The translations under genes were made by a program, and so were the position numbers. A model generated the notes under the pieces. That model was not told where the DNA came from and made no database searches. It worked only from the letters and a program-made list of their open reading frames with translations. Below, piece after piece: positions 15,799 to 27,858 of a stretch of DNA of 64,000 bases (position 1 is its first letter; each line of letters begins with the position of its first letter). This DNA comes from Rhodovarius lipocyclicus (lineage in GTDB: Bacteria; Pseudomonadota; Alphaproteobacteria; Acetobacterales; Acetobacteraceae): the NCBI RefSeq assembly GCF_009900765.1, contig NZ_JAAABL010000007.1:1-64000 (forward strand), read 5' to 3'.

Positions 15799-17436
15799 AT
15801 GCAGGGCCTGATGCAGGAGCATCCGCTGCTCATCTCATCCATCCTGCGCCATGCGGCGCGCCACCACCAGGGGGCGCGCATCGCCAGCGTGGACGCCAAC
15901 GGGCGCATGACCCGCAGCAGCTACCCGGAGGTGGCGGCGCGCGCCGCCCAGCTGGCCCATGGGCTGCACCGGCTGGGGGTGCGGCGGACGGAGCGCGTGG
16001 CCACCCTGGCCTGGAACACCCTACCGCATCTGGAACTGTACTATGCCGTCTCGGGCAGCGGGGCGGTGCTGCACACGGTGAACCCGCGCCTGTTCCCCGA
16101 ACAGGTCGCCTTCATCCTGAACGATGCGCAGGATGTGGCGCTGTTCGTCGATGCCTCCCTGCTGCCGGTGCTGGAGAAGGTGGCGGACCGCCTGCCCGCC
16201 AGCCTGCGCGCCGTGGTGGTGCTGGGCGAGGGGCATCCCGAGGCGGCCCCCCCTGCCCTCTCCGTCCCCGTCCTCAGCTACGATCAGCTGATCGCGGGCG
16301 AGAGCACCGGCTACGACTGGCCTCTGCTGGATGAACGCTCGGCCAGCGCGCTGTGCTATACCTCCGGCACCACCGGCGAGCCGAAGGGGGTGCTATACTC
16401 CCACCGCTCCACCGTGCTGCACGCCATGGCGGCGATTCAGCCCGATGTCTTCGCGCTGCGGGCGCTGGATACGGTGATGCCCGTGGTGCCGATGTTCCAT
16501 GTGAACGCCTGGGGCCTGCCCTACTCCGCGCCGATGGCGGGCAGCGGGCTCGTGCTGCCGGGGCCGAAGCTGGACCCCGTCAGCCTGCACAGCCTGTTCG
16601 AGGCCGAGGGCGTGACCTTCAGCGCCGGCGTGCCCACCATCTGGACCGCCCTGCTGCAATGGCTGGAGGCCGAGCCCCACCGCCGCTTCGCCCACCCGCC
16701 GCGCCTGGTGGTCGGCGGCACCGCCCTGCCGGTGGCCGTGACGGAGGCGTTCCTGAAGGAATACGGCGTCTCCATCCTGCATGCCTGGGGCATGACGGAG
16801 ATCAGCCCGCTCGGCTCCACCAATTCCCGCAAGGCGGAAAACGCCCATTGGTCGCAGGAGGAGTTCCTGCACTACTCCCGCAAGCAGGGCCGGCCGCATT
16901 TCGGCGTGGATTACCGGGTGCTGGACGATGCGGGCCAGCCCATCGCGCATGACGACCGCGCCTTCGGCGAGATGCAGGTGCAGGGCCACTGGGTCGCCAG
17001 CGGCTATTTCAACCGCGCCCACGACCACGCCTTTACCCCCGATGGCTGGATGCGCACGGGCGATGTGGTCACGGTGGACCCGCTGGGCTGCATCGAGATC
17101 GTGGACCGCGCCAAGGACGTGATCAAATCCGGCGGCGAGTGGATCAGCTCCATCACGCTGGAGAACCTGGCGCTGCGGCACCCGGATGTGGCGCTGGCCG
17201 CCGTCATCCCGGTGCATCACCCGAAATGGGACGAACGCCCGCTGCTGCTGGTGGTGCCCAAGCCGGGCTGCACGCCCGATGCCCAGGACATCCTGCGCAT
17301 CTATGACGGCCAGGTGGCCAAATGGTGGGTGCCGGACGCGGTGGAATTCGTGGAATCCCTGCCGCTGACCGCCACCGGCAAGCTGTGGAAGGCGGAGATG
17401 AAGAAGCAGTGGCGGGGCTATAGCCTGCCGGGTTGA
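15799..17436 (+). CDS. Acyl-CoA synthetase (AMP-forming, medium/long-chain type)
   Basis: 545-residue ANL-superfamily ligase that activates a carboxylic acid with ATP and CoA. It has the P-loop signature [11 protein letters not shown], the [10 protein letters not shown] motif, the hinge region [21 protein letters not shown] with KSGGEWIS, and the C-terminal TATGKLWK with the adenylation lysine. It resembles fatty-acyl-CoA and 3-methylthiopropionyl-CoA ligases (DmdB type); the substrate cannot be told from sequence. A strong GGGAGGA site precedes the ATG. Its end shares a hairpin with the convergent serB. Confidence 0.92.
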   Translation: MQGLMQEHPLLISSILRHAARHHQGARIASVDANGRMTRSSYPEVAARAAQLAHGLHRLGVRRTERVATLAWNTLPHLELYYAVSGSGAVLHTVNPRLFPEQVAFILNDAQDVALFVDASLLPVLEKVADRLPASLRAVVVLGEGHPEAAPPALSVPVLSYDQLIAGESTGYDWPLLDERSASALCYTSGTTGEPKGVLYSHRSTVLHAMAAIQPDVFALRALDTVMPVVPMFHVNAWGLPYSAPMAGSGLVLPGPKLDPVSLHSLFEAEGVTFSAGVPTIWTALLQWLEAEPHRRFAHPPRLVVGGTALPVAVTEAFLKEYGVSILHAWGMTEISPLGSTNSRKAENAHWSQEEFLHYSRKQGRPHFGVDYRVLDDAGQPIAHDDRAFGEMQVQGHWVASGYFNRAHDHAFTPDGWMRTGDVVTVDPLGCIEIVDRAKDVIKSGGEWISSITLENLALRHPDVALAAVIPVHHPKWDERPLLLVVPKPGCTPDAQDILRIYDGQVAKWWVPDAVEFVESLPLTATGKLWKAEMKKQWRGYSLPG

Positions 17437-17449
17437 TCAGCCCGGCAGG
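17424..17449. terminator. Shared hairpin covering both stop codons of acyl-CoA synthetase and serB
   Basis: The arms CCTGCCGGG (17424-17432) and CCCGGCAGG (17441-17449) form a 9-bp perfect stem; the loop and its edge hold the TGA of the left gene (17434-17436) and, on the other strand, the TGA of serB (17437-17439). Each arm is coding sequence of one gene. No T run follows, so it may act as an mRNA 3'-end stabiliser or a Rho-assisted stop for both transcripts. Confidence 0.5.
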
Positions 17450-18330
17450 ATCTCGCTGGCGCGGTAGCCCTGCGCGAACAGCAGCCCGCGCAGATCCACG
17501 TGGTTCAGGCGGAAGCGCGCCTGGGCCTGCACGCTGGGCTTGGCGTGATAGGCGATGCCCAGCCCCGCCGCCAGCAGCATGGGCAGGTCGTTGGCGCCGT
17601 CGCCCACCGTCAGGGTCTCCGTCAGGGCCAGGCCGCGGGCGGCGGCCAGGCGCTTCAGCGTGGCCAGCTTCGCGTCCTTGTCCAGGATGGGTTCCTCCAC
17701 CGCGCCGGTCAGGGTGCCGTCCGCGATGCCCAGCGTGTTGGAGTGGTGCTCATGGAACCCCACCAGCTTGGCGACGCGGCCGGTGAAGAAGGTGAAACCG
17801 CCCGAGACCAGCGCGGTGTGCGCCCCGCCGGCGCGCATGGTGGCCAGCAGGGGGCGGGCGCCGGGCATCAGCTCCGTGGTGGCCCAGGTGCGTTCCAGGG
17901 CCGCTTCCTCCAGCCCCTTCAGCATCGACACGCGTTCCCGCAGGGCGGCCTTGAAGTCCAGCTCGCCATTCATGGCCCGCGCGGTGATGGCCGCGATGCG
18001 GTCCTTCAGCCCGGCCTCGGCGGCCAGTTCGTCGAGCGTTTCGCTGGTGACGATGGTGCTGTCCATGTCGGCCAGCAGCAGCTTCTTGCGGCGGCCTTCG
18101 ACGGGCTGGGCGATCACGTCCACCGGGGCCTCCGCCAGCACCCGGCGGGCGGCGGCCATGGCGGGCTCATTGGCCAGGTTGTCGAAGGGGATGTCCACCG
18201 CCTCGGCCTCGGCCAGCCAGTCGGGCGTGCCGCAATCGGCGCCGAGCGTGGCCAGGGCCTGGCGGATTCCCGGCAGCAGGTGGGCGGAAAGCGCGCCAGG
18301 GGGCGCGACAAGCGTGAGGATATGCGGCAT
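17437..18330 (-). CDS. serB: Phosphoserine phosphatase
   Basis: 297 residues, the last step of serine synthesis. The HAD nucleophile motif DMDST is at residues 88-92, with GDGANDLPM near residue 245 and LVSGGFTFFT as motif II. The first 80 residues form the variable N-terminal domain of long SerB proteins. The start MPHILTLVAPPG at 18330 is the family-like N terminus; the frame stays open far upstream on the strand opposite miaA, but that is not coding. It is divergent from miaA, with only 12 bp between the two start codons. Confidence 0.95.
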   Translation of the reverse strand: MPHILTLVAPPGALSAHLLPGIRQALATLGADCGTPDWLAEAEAVDIPFDNLANEPAMAAARRVLAEAPVDVIAQPVEGRRKKLLLADMDSTIVTSETLDELAAEAGLKDRIAAITARAMNGELDFKAALRERVSMLKGLEEAALERTWATTELMPGARPLLATMRAGGAHTALVSGGFTFFTGRVAKLVGFHEHHSNTLGIADGTLTGAVEEPILDKDAKLATLKRLAAARGLALTETLTVGDGANDLPMLLAAGLGIAYHAKPSVQAQARFRLNHVDLRGLLFAQGYRASEILPG

Positions 18331-18342
18331 GGCGGGCGGACC

Positions 18343-19317
18343 ATGCAGAAGCCGGCCGAAGCGCGCAACCCGCCTGCCTTGATCGTCTGTGGCCCGACCA
18401 CCAGCGGCAAATCGGCGCTGGCGCTGGAACTGGCCGAGATGCTGGGCGGCACGGTCATCAATGCCGATGCCATGCAATGCTATGCCGGCATGGCCGTCAT
18501 CACGGCCCAGCCGGGGCCGGAGGACACCGCCCGGGCCCCGCACCGCCTGTATGGCGTGCGCGACCCGGCCCAGGCCGCCGATGTGGCCTGGTGGCGGGAA
18601 GCCGCGCTGGCCGAGATGGCCCAGGCCCGCCTGCCCATCCTGTGCGGCGGCACGGGGATGTATCTGCGCGCGCTGACCCAGGGCCTCTCCGCCCTGTCGG
18701 AGGTGCCCGAGCCCGCCCGCGCCGAGGCCCGCGCCCTGCTGGCCGAACGCGGCCCCGAGGCCCTGCACGCCCTGCTGGACCCCGAGACCGCCGCGAAACT
18801 GCGCCCCGGCGACAGCCAGCGCGTGACCCGCGCGCTGGAGATCCAGATCGCCACCGGCCGGGGCCTGGCCGCCTGGCAGCGCGAGGCCCCGGTGCTGCCC
18901 CCCGCCCCCTGGGATTTCAGCGCCATCCTGCTGGACCCGCCGCGCGAGGCCCTGCGCGCGGCCATCGCCGCCCGCTTCGACGCTATGCTGGCCGGTGGCG
19001 CGATCGAGGAGGTGCGCGCCCTGCTGCCCCTGGACCCCGCTTTGCCCGCCATGCGCGCCCATGGCGTGCCGGAGCTGCGGGCGATGCTTCTCGGAGAAAT
19101 GACTCCCGCCCAGGCCCGGGAACGCGCCATCCTCAACACCGGGCAGTACACCAAGCGGCAGGCGACCTGGTTCCGGCACCAGGCGCTGGTGGCCCCCAGC
19201 GCCTTGCATATGATCCATGCGCGTTTCGCGGGTCTTGCGCAATTTTCGGAAAGTGAACAGGAAAAATTGGTCACTTTCGTGCGCAACGCGGTTGACGCTG
19301 CATCGCGGCAGGCATAG
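18343..19317 (+). CDS. miaA: tRNA dimethylallyltransferase
   Basis: 324 residues. It adds the isopentenyl group to A37 of tRNAs that read codons beginning with U. The P-loop GPTTSGKS is at residues 17-24; INADAMQCY is the tRNA/nucleotide-binding segment, and GGTGMYLRALTQGL and QYTKRQATWFRHQ are typical of the family. The start at 18343 keeps the gene just clear of the divergent serB start; an in-frame ATG at 18322 would overlap serB by 9 bp. Its 3' end is less G+C-rich and contains the candidate ilv promoter. Confidence 0.95.
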   Translation: MQKPAEARNPPALIVCGPTTSGKSALALELAEMLGGTVINADAMQCYAGMAVITAQPGPEDTARAPHRLYGVRDPAQAADVAWWREAALAEMAQARLPILCGGTGMYLRALTQGLSALSEVPEPARAEARALLAERGPEALHALLDPETAAKLRPGDSQRVTRALEIQIATGRGLAAWQREAPVLPPAPWDFSAILLDPPREALRAAIAARFDAMLAGGAIEEVRALLPLDPALPAMRAHGVPELRAMLLGEMTPAQARERAILNTGQYTKRQATWFRHQALVAPSALHMIHARFAGLAQFSESEQEKLVTFVRNAVDAASRQA

Positions 19318-19320
19318 GTA
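19292..19320 (+). promoter_or_regulatory. Candidate promoter for ilvB inside the miaA 3' end
   Basis: TTGACG (19292-19297) is followed after 17 bp by TAGGTA (19315-19320). The -35 box is close to the consensus; the -10 box is weak. The ilvB start is 31 bp downstream. Without it ilvB would depend on read-through from miaA. Confidence 0.3.
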
Positions 19321-19350
19321 GGCCGGGTAAACGCCAACCACGGGAAAACC

Positions 19351-21153
19351 ATGTCCGCCATCACCACCCCTGCGCCTGCCACCACGGATCTGCGTCCGGG
19401 TGCCGAGGTCATCCTTCGCGCGCTGAAGGAGCAGGGCGTAGAGGTGATCTTCGGCTATCCCGGCGGTTCCGTACTCCCGATCTACGACGCGCTGTTCCAG
19501 CAGAACGCCATCCGCCACATCCTGGTCCGGCATGAGCAGGCCGCGGTGCACGCCGCGGAGGGCTATGCCCGCTCCACCGGCAAGGTGGGCGTGGTGCTGG
19601 TCACCTCCGGCCCCGGTGCGACCAACGCCGTCACCGGTCTGGTGGACGCGCTGATGGACAGCATCCCCATCATCTGCCTGACCGGCCAGGTGCCCACGCA
19701 CCTGATCGGCAATGATGCCTTCCAGGAGGCCGACACCACCGGCATCACCCGCCCCGCCACCAAGCACAACTACCTGGTGAAAAAGAGCGAGGATTTGGCC
19801 CGCGTGGTGCATGAGGCCTTCCATGTGGCGAAGTCCGGCCGGCCCGGCCCGGTCGTGATCGACCTGCCGAAGGACATCCTGATCAAGCCCGCGCCCTATA
19901 CGGACGCGCCGCCCCCCTCCACGCCCCATCGCAGCTACCGCCCGCAGGTGGAGCCCGACGCGGCGCGCATCCAGGAGGCGGTGAAGCTTCTGAAGGGTGC
20001 CAAGCGCCCCGTGATCTACGCCGGCGGCGGCGTGATCAACGCGGGGCCCGAGGCCTCGCGCCTGCTGGGTGAGTTCACCCACATGGCCAACATGCCCTGC
20101 ACCAACACGCTGATGGGGCTCGGCGCCTTCCCGGCCAGCGACCCGCACTTCCTAGGCATGCTGGGCATGCACGGCACGGTGGAGGCGAACCTGGCCATGC
20201 ATGGCTGCGACGTGATGCTGAACATCGGCGCGCGCTTCGATGACCGCGTGACCGGCCGGCTGGATGCGTTCAGCCCGGGTTCCAAGAAGATCCACGCCGA
20301 TATCGACCCGTCCTCCATCAACAAGAACGTGAAGGTGGATGTGGCGATCGTGGGCGATGCCGGCCGCGTGCTGGCCGCCCTGATCGAGGCCTGGAAGGCC
20401 GACAGCACCCAGCAGGACAAGAAAGCCCTGGCCGGCTGGTGGCAGCGGATCAACGAATGGCGCGCCACCAACTGCCTCGCCTACAAGCAGCAGGGCCCGA
20501 TCATCAAGCCGCAGCACGCGGTGAAGCGCCTGTTCGAGATCACGCGCGAAACCGGGCGCGACACCATCATCTCCACCGAGGTGGGGCAGCACCAGATGTG
20601 GGCCGCCCAGTATTTCGGCTTCGACAAGCCGAACCATTGGCTGACCTCGGGCGGGCTCGGCACCATGGGCTATGGCCTGCCGGCCGCCATGGGCGCGCAG
20701 ATCGCCCACCCCGACGCGCTGTGCATCGACATCGCGGGCGAGGCCAGCATCCTGATGAACATCCAGGAGATGGGCACGCTGGCGCAGTACCGCCTGCCGG
20801 TGAAGGTGTTCATCCTGAACAACGAATACATGGGCATGGTGCGCCAGTGGCAGGAACTGCTGCATGGCGGCCGGTATTCCGAAAGCTATTCCGCCGCCCT
20901 GCCCGATTTCGTGAAGCTGGCCGAAAGCTTCCATGCCAAGGGCCTGCGCGCCGAGAACGCCGACCAGCTGGATGACGTGATCCGGGAGATGATCGCCCAT
21001 CCGGGCCCGGTCATCGCCGACATCATGGTGGCGAAGGACGAGAACTGCTTCCCGATGATCCCGTCGGGGGCGGCCCACAACGACATGATCCTGGGCCCCG
21101 ATCAGGAGGGCAACGCGCGCTCCGTGACCGATGAAGGCAAGGTGTTGGTGTAA
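19351..21153 (+). CDS. ilvB: Acetolactate synthase, large (catalytic) subunit
   Basis: 600 residues. This ThDP, FAD and Mg-dependent enzyme makes acetolactate or acetohydroxybutyrate, the first common step of valine, leucine and isoleucine synthesis. The catalytic glutamate lies in RHEQAAVHAAEGYARSTGK; GARFDDRVTG is typical of the FAD domain; the ThDP/Mg region is DIAGEASILMN followed by ILNNEYMGMVRQWQ. Length is normal. It is the first gene of ilvB-ilvN-(orphan)-ilvC and ends 5 bp before ilvN. Confidence 0.97.
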   Translation: MSAITTPAPATTDLRPGAEVILRALKEQGVEVIFGYPGGSVLPIYDALFQQNAIRHILVRHEQAAVHAAEGYARSTGKVGVVLVTSGPGATNAVTGLVDALMDSIPIICLTGQVPTHLIGNDAFQEADTTGITRPATKHNYLVKKSEDLARVVHEAFHVAKSGRPGPVVIDLPKDILIKPAPYTDAPPPSTPHRSYRPQVEPDAARIQEAVKLLKGAKRPVIYAGGGVINAGPEASRLLGEFTHMANMPCTNTLMGLGAFPASDPHFLGMLGMHGTVEANLAMHGCDVMLNIGARFDDRVTGRLDAFSPGSKKIHADIDPSSINKNVKVDVAIVGDAGRVLAALIEAWKADSTQQDKKALAGWWQRINEWRATNCLAYKQQGPIIKPQHAVKRLFEITRETGRDTIISTEVGQHQMWAAQYFGFDKPNHWLTSGGLGTMGYGLPAAMGAQIAHPDALCIDIAGEASILMNIQEMGTLAQYRLPVKVFILNNEYMGMVRQWQELLHGGRYSESYSAALPDFVKLAESFHAKGLRAENADQLDDVIREMIAHPGPVIADIMVAKDENCFPMIPSGAAHNDMILGPDQEGNARSVTDEGKVLV

Positions 21154-21158
21154 GAACA

Positions 21159-21674
21159 ATGTCCGATATGAATCAACGCTCCGCCACCATCGCGGTGCTG
21201 GTGGAGAACGAGGCGGGCGTGCTCGCCCGCGTGATCGGCCTGTTCTCCGGCCGCGGCTACAACATCGACAGCCTGACCGTGGCGCCGGTGGACGAGACGG
21301 GGCGGATTTCCCGCATCACCGTCGTCACCTCCGGCACGGAGATGGTGATCGAGCAGATCAAGGCGCAGCTCGACCGCCTGGTGCCGGTGCACCAGGTGAG
21401 CGACCTGACGCTGGAAGGCCCGCACCTGATGCGCGAACTGGCGCTGATCAAGGTCGTGGGCCAGGGCGACCACCGGGTGGAGGCGCTGCGGCTGGCCGAT
21501 GCCTTCCGCGCCCGGGTGGTGGACGCCACCACCGAGAGCTTCGTGTTCGAGATGACCGGCAATGCCGAGAAGATCGACGCCTTCTGCGCGCTGATGCGCC
21601 CGCTCGGGCTTGCGGAGATTTGCCGCACCGGGGCGGTGGCCATCGCACGGGGAACGCGGCACATCGCCGCATAG
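21159..21674 (+). CDS. ilvN: Acetolactate synthase, small (regulatory) subunit
   Basis: 171-residue regulatory subunit, which confers activity and valine feedback on IlvB. The N-terminal ACT domain reads ATIAVLVENEAGVLARVIGL with GRGYNIDSLTV, and the C-terminal ACT-like domain holds TESFVFEMTGNAEKIDAF. Length and both ends are normal, so the insertion that follows has not truncated the gene. The stop codon TAG is at 21672-21674, and the next start is only 4 bp away. Confidence 0.97.
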   Translation: MSDMNQRSATIAVLVENEAGVLARVIGLFSGRGYNIDSLTVAPVDETGRISRITVVTSGTEMVIEQIKAQLDRLVPVHQVSDLTLEGPHLMRELALIKVVGQGDHRVEALRLADAFRARVVDATTESFVFEMTGNAEKIDAFCALMRPLGLAEICRTGAVAIARGTRHIAA

Positions 21675-21678
21675 GCAC

Positions 21679-23350
<1,672 letters not shown>

Positions 23351-23356
23351 GTGTTC

Positions 23357-23388
23357 CCCGCCAGGAGCCGCAAGGCTCCTGGCACCCC
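23357..23388 (+). repeat. Solo repeat-family hairpin after ilvC
   Basis: A perfect 10-bp stem (23360-23369 against 23374-23383) with a GCAA tetraloop lies 9 bp after the ilvC stop. CCCCGCCAGGAGCCG and the other arm are nearly identical to the second hairpin of the palindromic module at 50881-50912, so this is a half-copy of that family. It probably acts as the 3' end or a Rho-type terminator for the ilv transcript; there is no T run. Confidence 0.65.
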
Positions 23389-23461
23389 ATGCGGCGGGGC
23401 GCGCAACCTCCGCATCCCTCGGGCGTTCCGGCTCCGTACCCAGTCCGGATGCCTTTCCCCC

Positions 23462-24532
23462 ATGCGCCTGTTTTCCTGCCAGCATTGCGGCCAGGTTCTC
23501 TATTTCGAGAACACCCGCTGCGAGAATTGCGGCGCCACGCTCGGCTACCTGCCGGAAGCCAACGTGCTGTCAGCCCTGGAGGCCGAGGGCACCACCGGCC
23601 TGTTCCGCCCCGCCGCCGACCCCGGCCGCCCGCTGCGCTTCTGCGCCAATGCGGGGCTGGAGGGCTGCAACTGGATGGTCGCGGCCGAGGGCGGGGAGGC
23701 GCTGTGCCTCGCCTGCCGGCACAACCGCACCATCCCGGACCTGTCGGACGCCAACAACCTGGCCTTGTGGCGCAAGATCGAGGTGGCGCAGCACCGCGCC
23801 TTCTACAGCTTCGTGCGGCTGGGCCTGCCGATGCGGACCCGGGCGGAGGCGCCGGAGAACGGCCTGGCCTTCGACATCCTGGCCGACACCCCCAACGCCG
23901 CAGAGCGGGTGATGACCAGCCACGATGACGGGCTGATCACCATCGCGCTCGCCGAGGCCGACGACGCCGAGCGCGCCCGCCGCCGCACCAGCATGAACGA
24001 GCCCTACCGCACCCTGCTGGGCCATTTCCGGCATGAATCCGGCCATTATTTCTGGGACCGGCTGGTGCGCGACGGCGGGCGGCTGGACGCCTGCCGCGCC
24101 GTCTTCGGCGATGACAGCCAGGATTACGGCCAGGCGCTGCAACGCAACTACGAACAGGGCCCGCCCGCCGACTGGCAGCAGCATTTCGTCAGCACCTATG
24201 CCGCCTGCCACCCGTGGGAGGATTTCGCCGAGACCTGGGCGCATTACCTGCACATCGTGGACACGCTGGAGATGGCGGCCGCGCTCGGCCTCGGCATCCG
24301 GCCCCGCGCGGACACGGCCGGCGGGCTGACGGCCCAAGTCGCCTTCGACCCCTATGCCAGCACCCGCATCGAGGAGCTGATGGCGGCCTGGGTGCCGCTG
24401 ACGGTCGCGGTGAACAGCCTGAACCGCAGCATGGGCGTGGCGGACCTCTACCCCTTCGTGCTGTCGCCGGTGGTGGTGGGCAAGATCGGCTTCGTCCAGT
24501 CCCTGGTGCATGGGCTGCCGGCGCCGCGTTGA
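23462..24532 (+). CDS. Putative zinc-binding metallopeptidase with N-terminal zinc ribbon
   Basis: 356 residues. It starts MRLFSCQHCGQVLYFENTRC, a zinc ribbon with CxxC pairs at residues 6-9 and 20-23 and a further Cys at LACRHN. The HExxH-type motif HESGHYFWDRL near residue 187 gives a zincin active site. This arrangement matches the bacterial family annotated as putative zinc-binding metallopeptidase (DUF2248-like); the substrate is unknown. The open frame continues upstream to 23351 through the repeat hairpin; the start at 23462 fits the conserved N terminus. It follows ilvC on the same strand. Confidence 0.82.
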   Translation: MRLFSCQHCGQVLYFENTRCENCGATLGYLPEANVLSALEAEGTTGLFRPAADPGRPLRFCANAGLEGCNWMVAAEGGEALCLACRHNRTIPDLSDANNLALWRKIEVAQHRAFYSFVRLGLPMRTRAEAPENGLAFDILADTPNAAERVMTSHDDGLITIALAEADDAERARRRTSMNEPYRTLLGHFRHESGHYFWDRLVRDGGRLDACRAVFGDDSQDYGQALQRNYEQGPPADWQQHFVSTYAACHPWEDFAETWAHYLHIVDTLEMAAALGLGIRPRADTAGGLTAQVAFDPYASTRIEELMAAWVPLTVAVNSLNRSMGVADLYPFVLSPVVVGKIGFVQSLVHGLPAPR

Positions 24533-24563
24533 CCGGCGCGGCGCGCCCTGGCCAAATCACGCC

Positions 24564-25470
24564 ATGATCCCCGACCCGAAAAGCTACTACCCGCGCGACT
24601 TCAAGGGCTACGGCGCCAACCCGCCGGACCCGCAATGGCCGGGCGGCGCGCGGGTCGCGCTCTCCTTCGTGCTGAATTACGAGGAAGGCGGCGAGAACAC
24701 CGTGCTGAACGGCGATGCCGGCAGCGAGATCTATCTGAACGAGGTGCCCGGCGGCACGCCCATCATCGGCGAGCGCAACCGCGGCATGGAAAGCCAGTTC
24801 GACTACGGCGCCCGGGCCGGGGTGTGGCGCGTGATGCGCCAGTTCGCCGCGCGGGGCCTGACATTCACCGTCTATGGCGTCGGCCGCGCGCTGGAGCTGA
24901 ACCCCGATGTCGCCCGTGCCTTCGTGGAGCAGGGCCATGAGGTGGCGAGCCACGCCTGGCGCTGGATCGACTATCACAATGTGCCGGAGGAGGTGGAGCG
25001 CGCGGAGGTCGCCCGCTGCTACGACACCATCGCGCAGCTGACCGGCCGCGCCCCGGTCGGCTGGTACACCGGCCGCATGAGCCCCAACACCCGCCGCCTG
25101 GTCGCGGAGCATGGGGGCTTCCTGTACGATTGCGACGCCTATGACGACGACCTGCCCTATTACGTCGATGCCGGGGGCAAGCCGCAGCTGATCATCCCCT
25201 ATACGCTGGACGCCAACGACATGAAGTTCGGCGTGCCGCCGGGCTTCACCGCGCCCGGGGGCTTCGAGCAATACCTGACCGACGCGCTGGAGGTGCTGCG
25301 GCAGGAGGGCGGGCGCATGATGTCCGTCGGCCTGCACGCGCGCATCGTGGGCCGGCCCGGGCGGGCGGCGGCGCTGGCGCGCTTCCTTGATCATGTGGCC
25401 GCCTGCCCCGATGTATGGGTCGCCACGCGCGAACAGATCGCGCGCCACTGGATGAAGGTGCACCCGCCCC

Positions 25471-25493
<23 letters not shown>
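24564..25493 (+). CDS. Polysaccharide deacetylase-family protein, PuuE/allantoinase-like
   Basis: 309 residues, the length of PuuE-type proteins. These hydrolyse allantoin in purine breakdown, using a NodB-like fold. Features include the N-terminal YPRDFKGYGANPPDPQWPGG, SFVLNYEEGGENTVLNGD, HEVASHAWRWIDYHNV in the metal-binding region, and GWYTGRMSPNTRRL. It overlaps the start of fumC by 23 bp. No other ureide genes are visible, so the exact substrate is left open. Confidence 0.82.
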
Positions 25494-26855
<1,362 letters not shown>

Positions 26856-26859
<4 letters not shown>

Positions 26860-27083
26860 CGCCGCACCTGCAGAAGCGCAGCCTGTCGCTGAACGGCCAC
26901 CGCACTTCGGTGGCGCTGGAGCCGGCCTTCTGGTCCGTGCTGGAACAGGCGGCCAGCCAGCAGGGGCAGAGCCTGGCCGGGCTGGTCGCCACCCAGGACG
27001 CGACCCGGGCCGACCCCGACCAGCCGCTGGCCAGCCACCTGCGGGTGTTCGCCCTGGCCTGGGCGGGCCAGGGGAAAGGCTGA
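26856..27083 (+). CDS. Small ribbon-helix-helix domain protein
   Basis: 75 residues starting at GTG, overlapping the fumC stop by 4 bp (GTGA). The sequence LQKRSLSLNGHRTSVALEPA followed by FWSVLEQAASQQGQSLAGLV fits the alphaproteobacterial ribbon-helix-helix family (PF13467), which is often encoded beside fumC. A DNA-binding role is suggested by the fold only. The end meets the convergent RraA-like gene 5 bp away, over a short hairpin. Confidence 0.75.
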
Positions 27084-27084
27084 G

Positions 27085-27098
27085 GGGGCTACAGCCCC
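27085..27098. terminator. Small hairpin between the RHH and RraA-like genes
   Basis: GGGGCT (27085-27090) pairs with AGCCCC (27093-27098). It covers the stop codon of the minus-strand gene, and could serve as a weak bidirectional 3' end. There is no T run. Confidence 0.35.
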
Positions 27099-27763
27099 TC
27101 GCAGCCCAGGCGCTTCAGCGTCTCATCCACCCAGGGGGCCGTGTAGCTGCCGGACAGGATGGCGGCCATCTGCTTCTCCTCGGCGGCGTTCTTCGCCTGG
27201 GTGTCGGCCAGCACCTTCTCCGCTTGGGCGAAGGGCACGGCCAGGAAGCCGTCCTCATCGCCGATCACCAGGTCGCCCGGCTCGATCACCATGCCGTCGA
27301 TGGCGATGGTGCCGTTGATCTCGCCCGGGCCATCCTTGTAGGGGCCGCGATGGGTGACGCCGGCGGCATAGACCGGGAAGTCATGCGCCGCGATCCAGCC
27401 CGCGTCGCGGATGGCGCCGTTCAGCACGATGCCACCCAGCTTGCGCACGATCATCTGGTTGGCCATCAGCTCCCCGATCAGGGCGTTGGTCAGATCGCCG
27501 CCGCCATCCACCACCAGCACGTCGCCGGCCACCGCCAGCTGGATGGCCTTGTGGATCATCAGGTTGTCGCCGGGGCGGGTCTTGATGGTCAGGGCCGGGC
27601 CGCACATCACGCCGCCCTTGTGCATGGGGCGGATGCGCGGGCCGCCGGCCAGGATGCGCGACATGCAGTCGCTGATATTGGCCACCGGCAGGGGGCGGAA
27701 GGCCTCCACGATCTGCGGCGAGACGGCGCGGCTGCGCTGATGGATGGCGAAACCCGTGGGCAT
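27089..27763 (-). CDS. RraA-family protein (possible HMG/CHA aldolase-type)
   Basis: 224 residues starting MPTGFAIHQRSRAVSPQIVE, with GGGGGAG upstream of the ATG at 27763. Motifs include ANISDCMSRI, GPALTIKTRPGDNLMIHKAI, DVLVVDGGGDLTNALIGELM and GGIVLNGAIRDAG, typical of the RraA-like fold shared by the RNase E inhibitor RraA and by 4-hydroxy-4-methyl-2-oxoglutarate aldolases. The aldolase-type residues (GELM and GAIRD) are present, so a small-molecule lyase is more likely than an RNase E regulator. It is divergent from the SMP-30 gene. Confidence 0.82.
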   Translation of the reverse strand: MPTGFAIHQRSRAVSPQIVEAFRPLPVANISDCMSRILAGGPRIRPMHKGGVMCGPALTIKTRPGDNLMIHKAIQLAVAGDVLVVDGGGDLTNALIGELMANQMIVRKLGGIVLNGAIRDAGWIAAHDFPVYAAGVTHRGPYKDGPGEINGTIAIDGMVIEPGDLVIGDEDGFLAVPFAQAEKVLADTQAKNAAEEKQMAAILSGSYTAPWVDETLKRLGCEGL

Positions 27764-27858
27764 GGATGCTCCCCCTATGCGAGCAGTGATACTGGCGCGA
27801 GACTGCAATGGAATGGCGCGCACCCCAAGCGCCCGCTCCCCACAAACAGGTAGCCTGC

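Noticed and set aside
17437-20148. A 903-codon minus-strand frame containing SerB
   Set aside because: Only the last 297 codons match SerB; the upstream part opposes miaA and ilvB and is Gly/His-rich shadow sequence.
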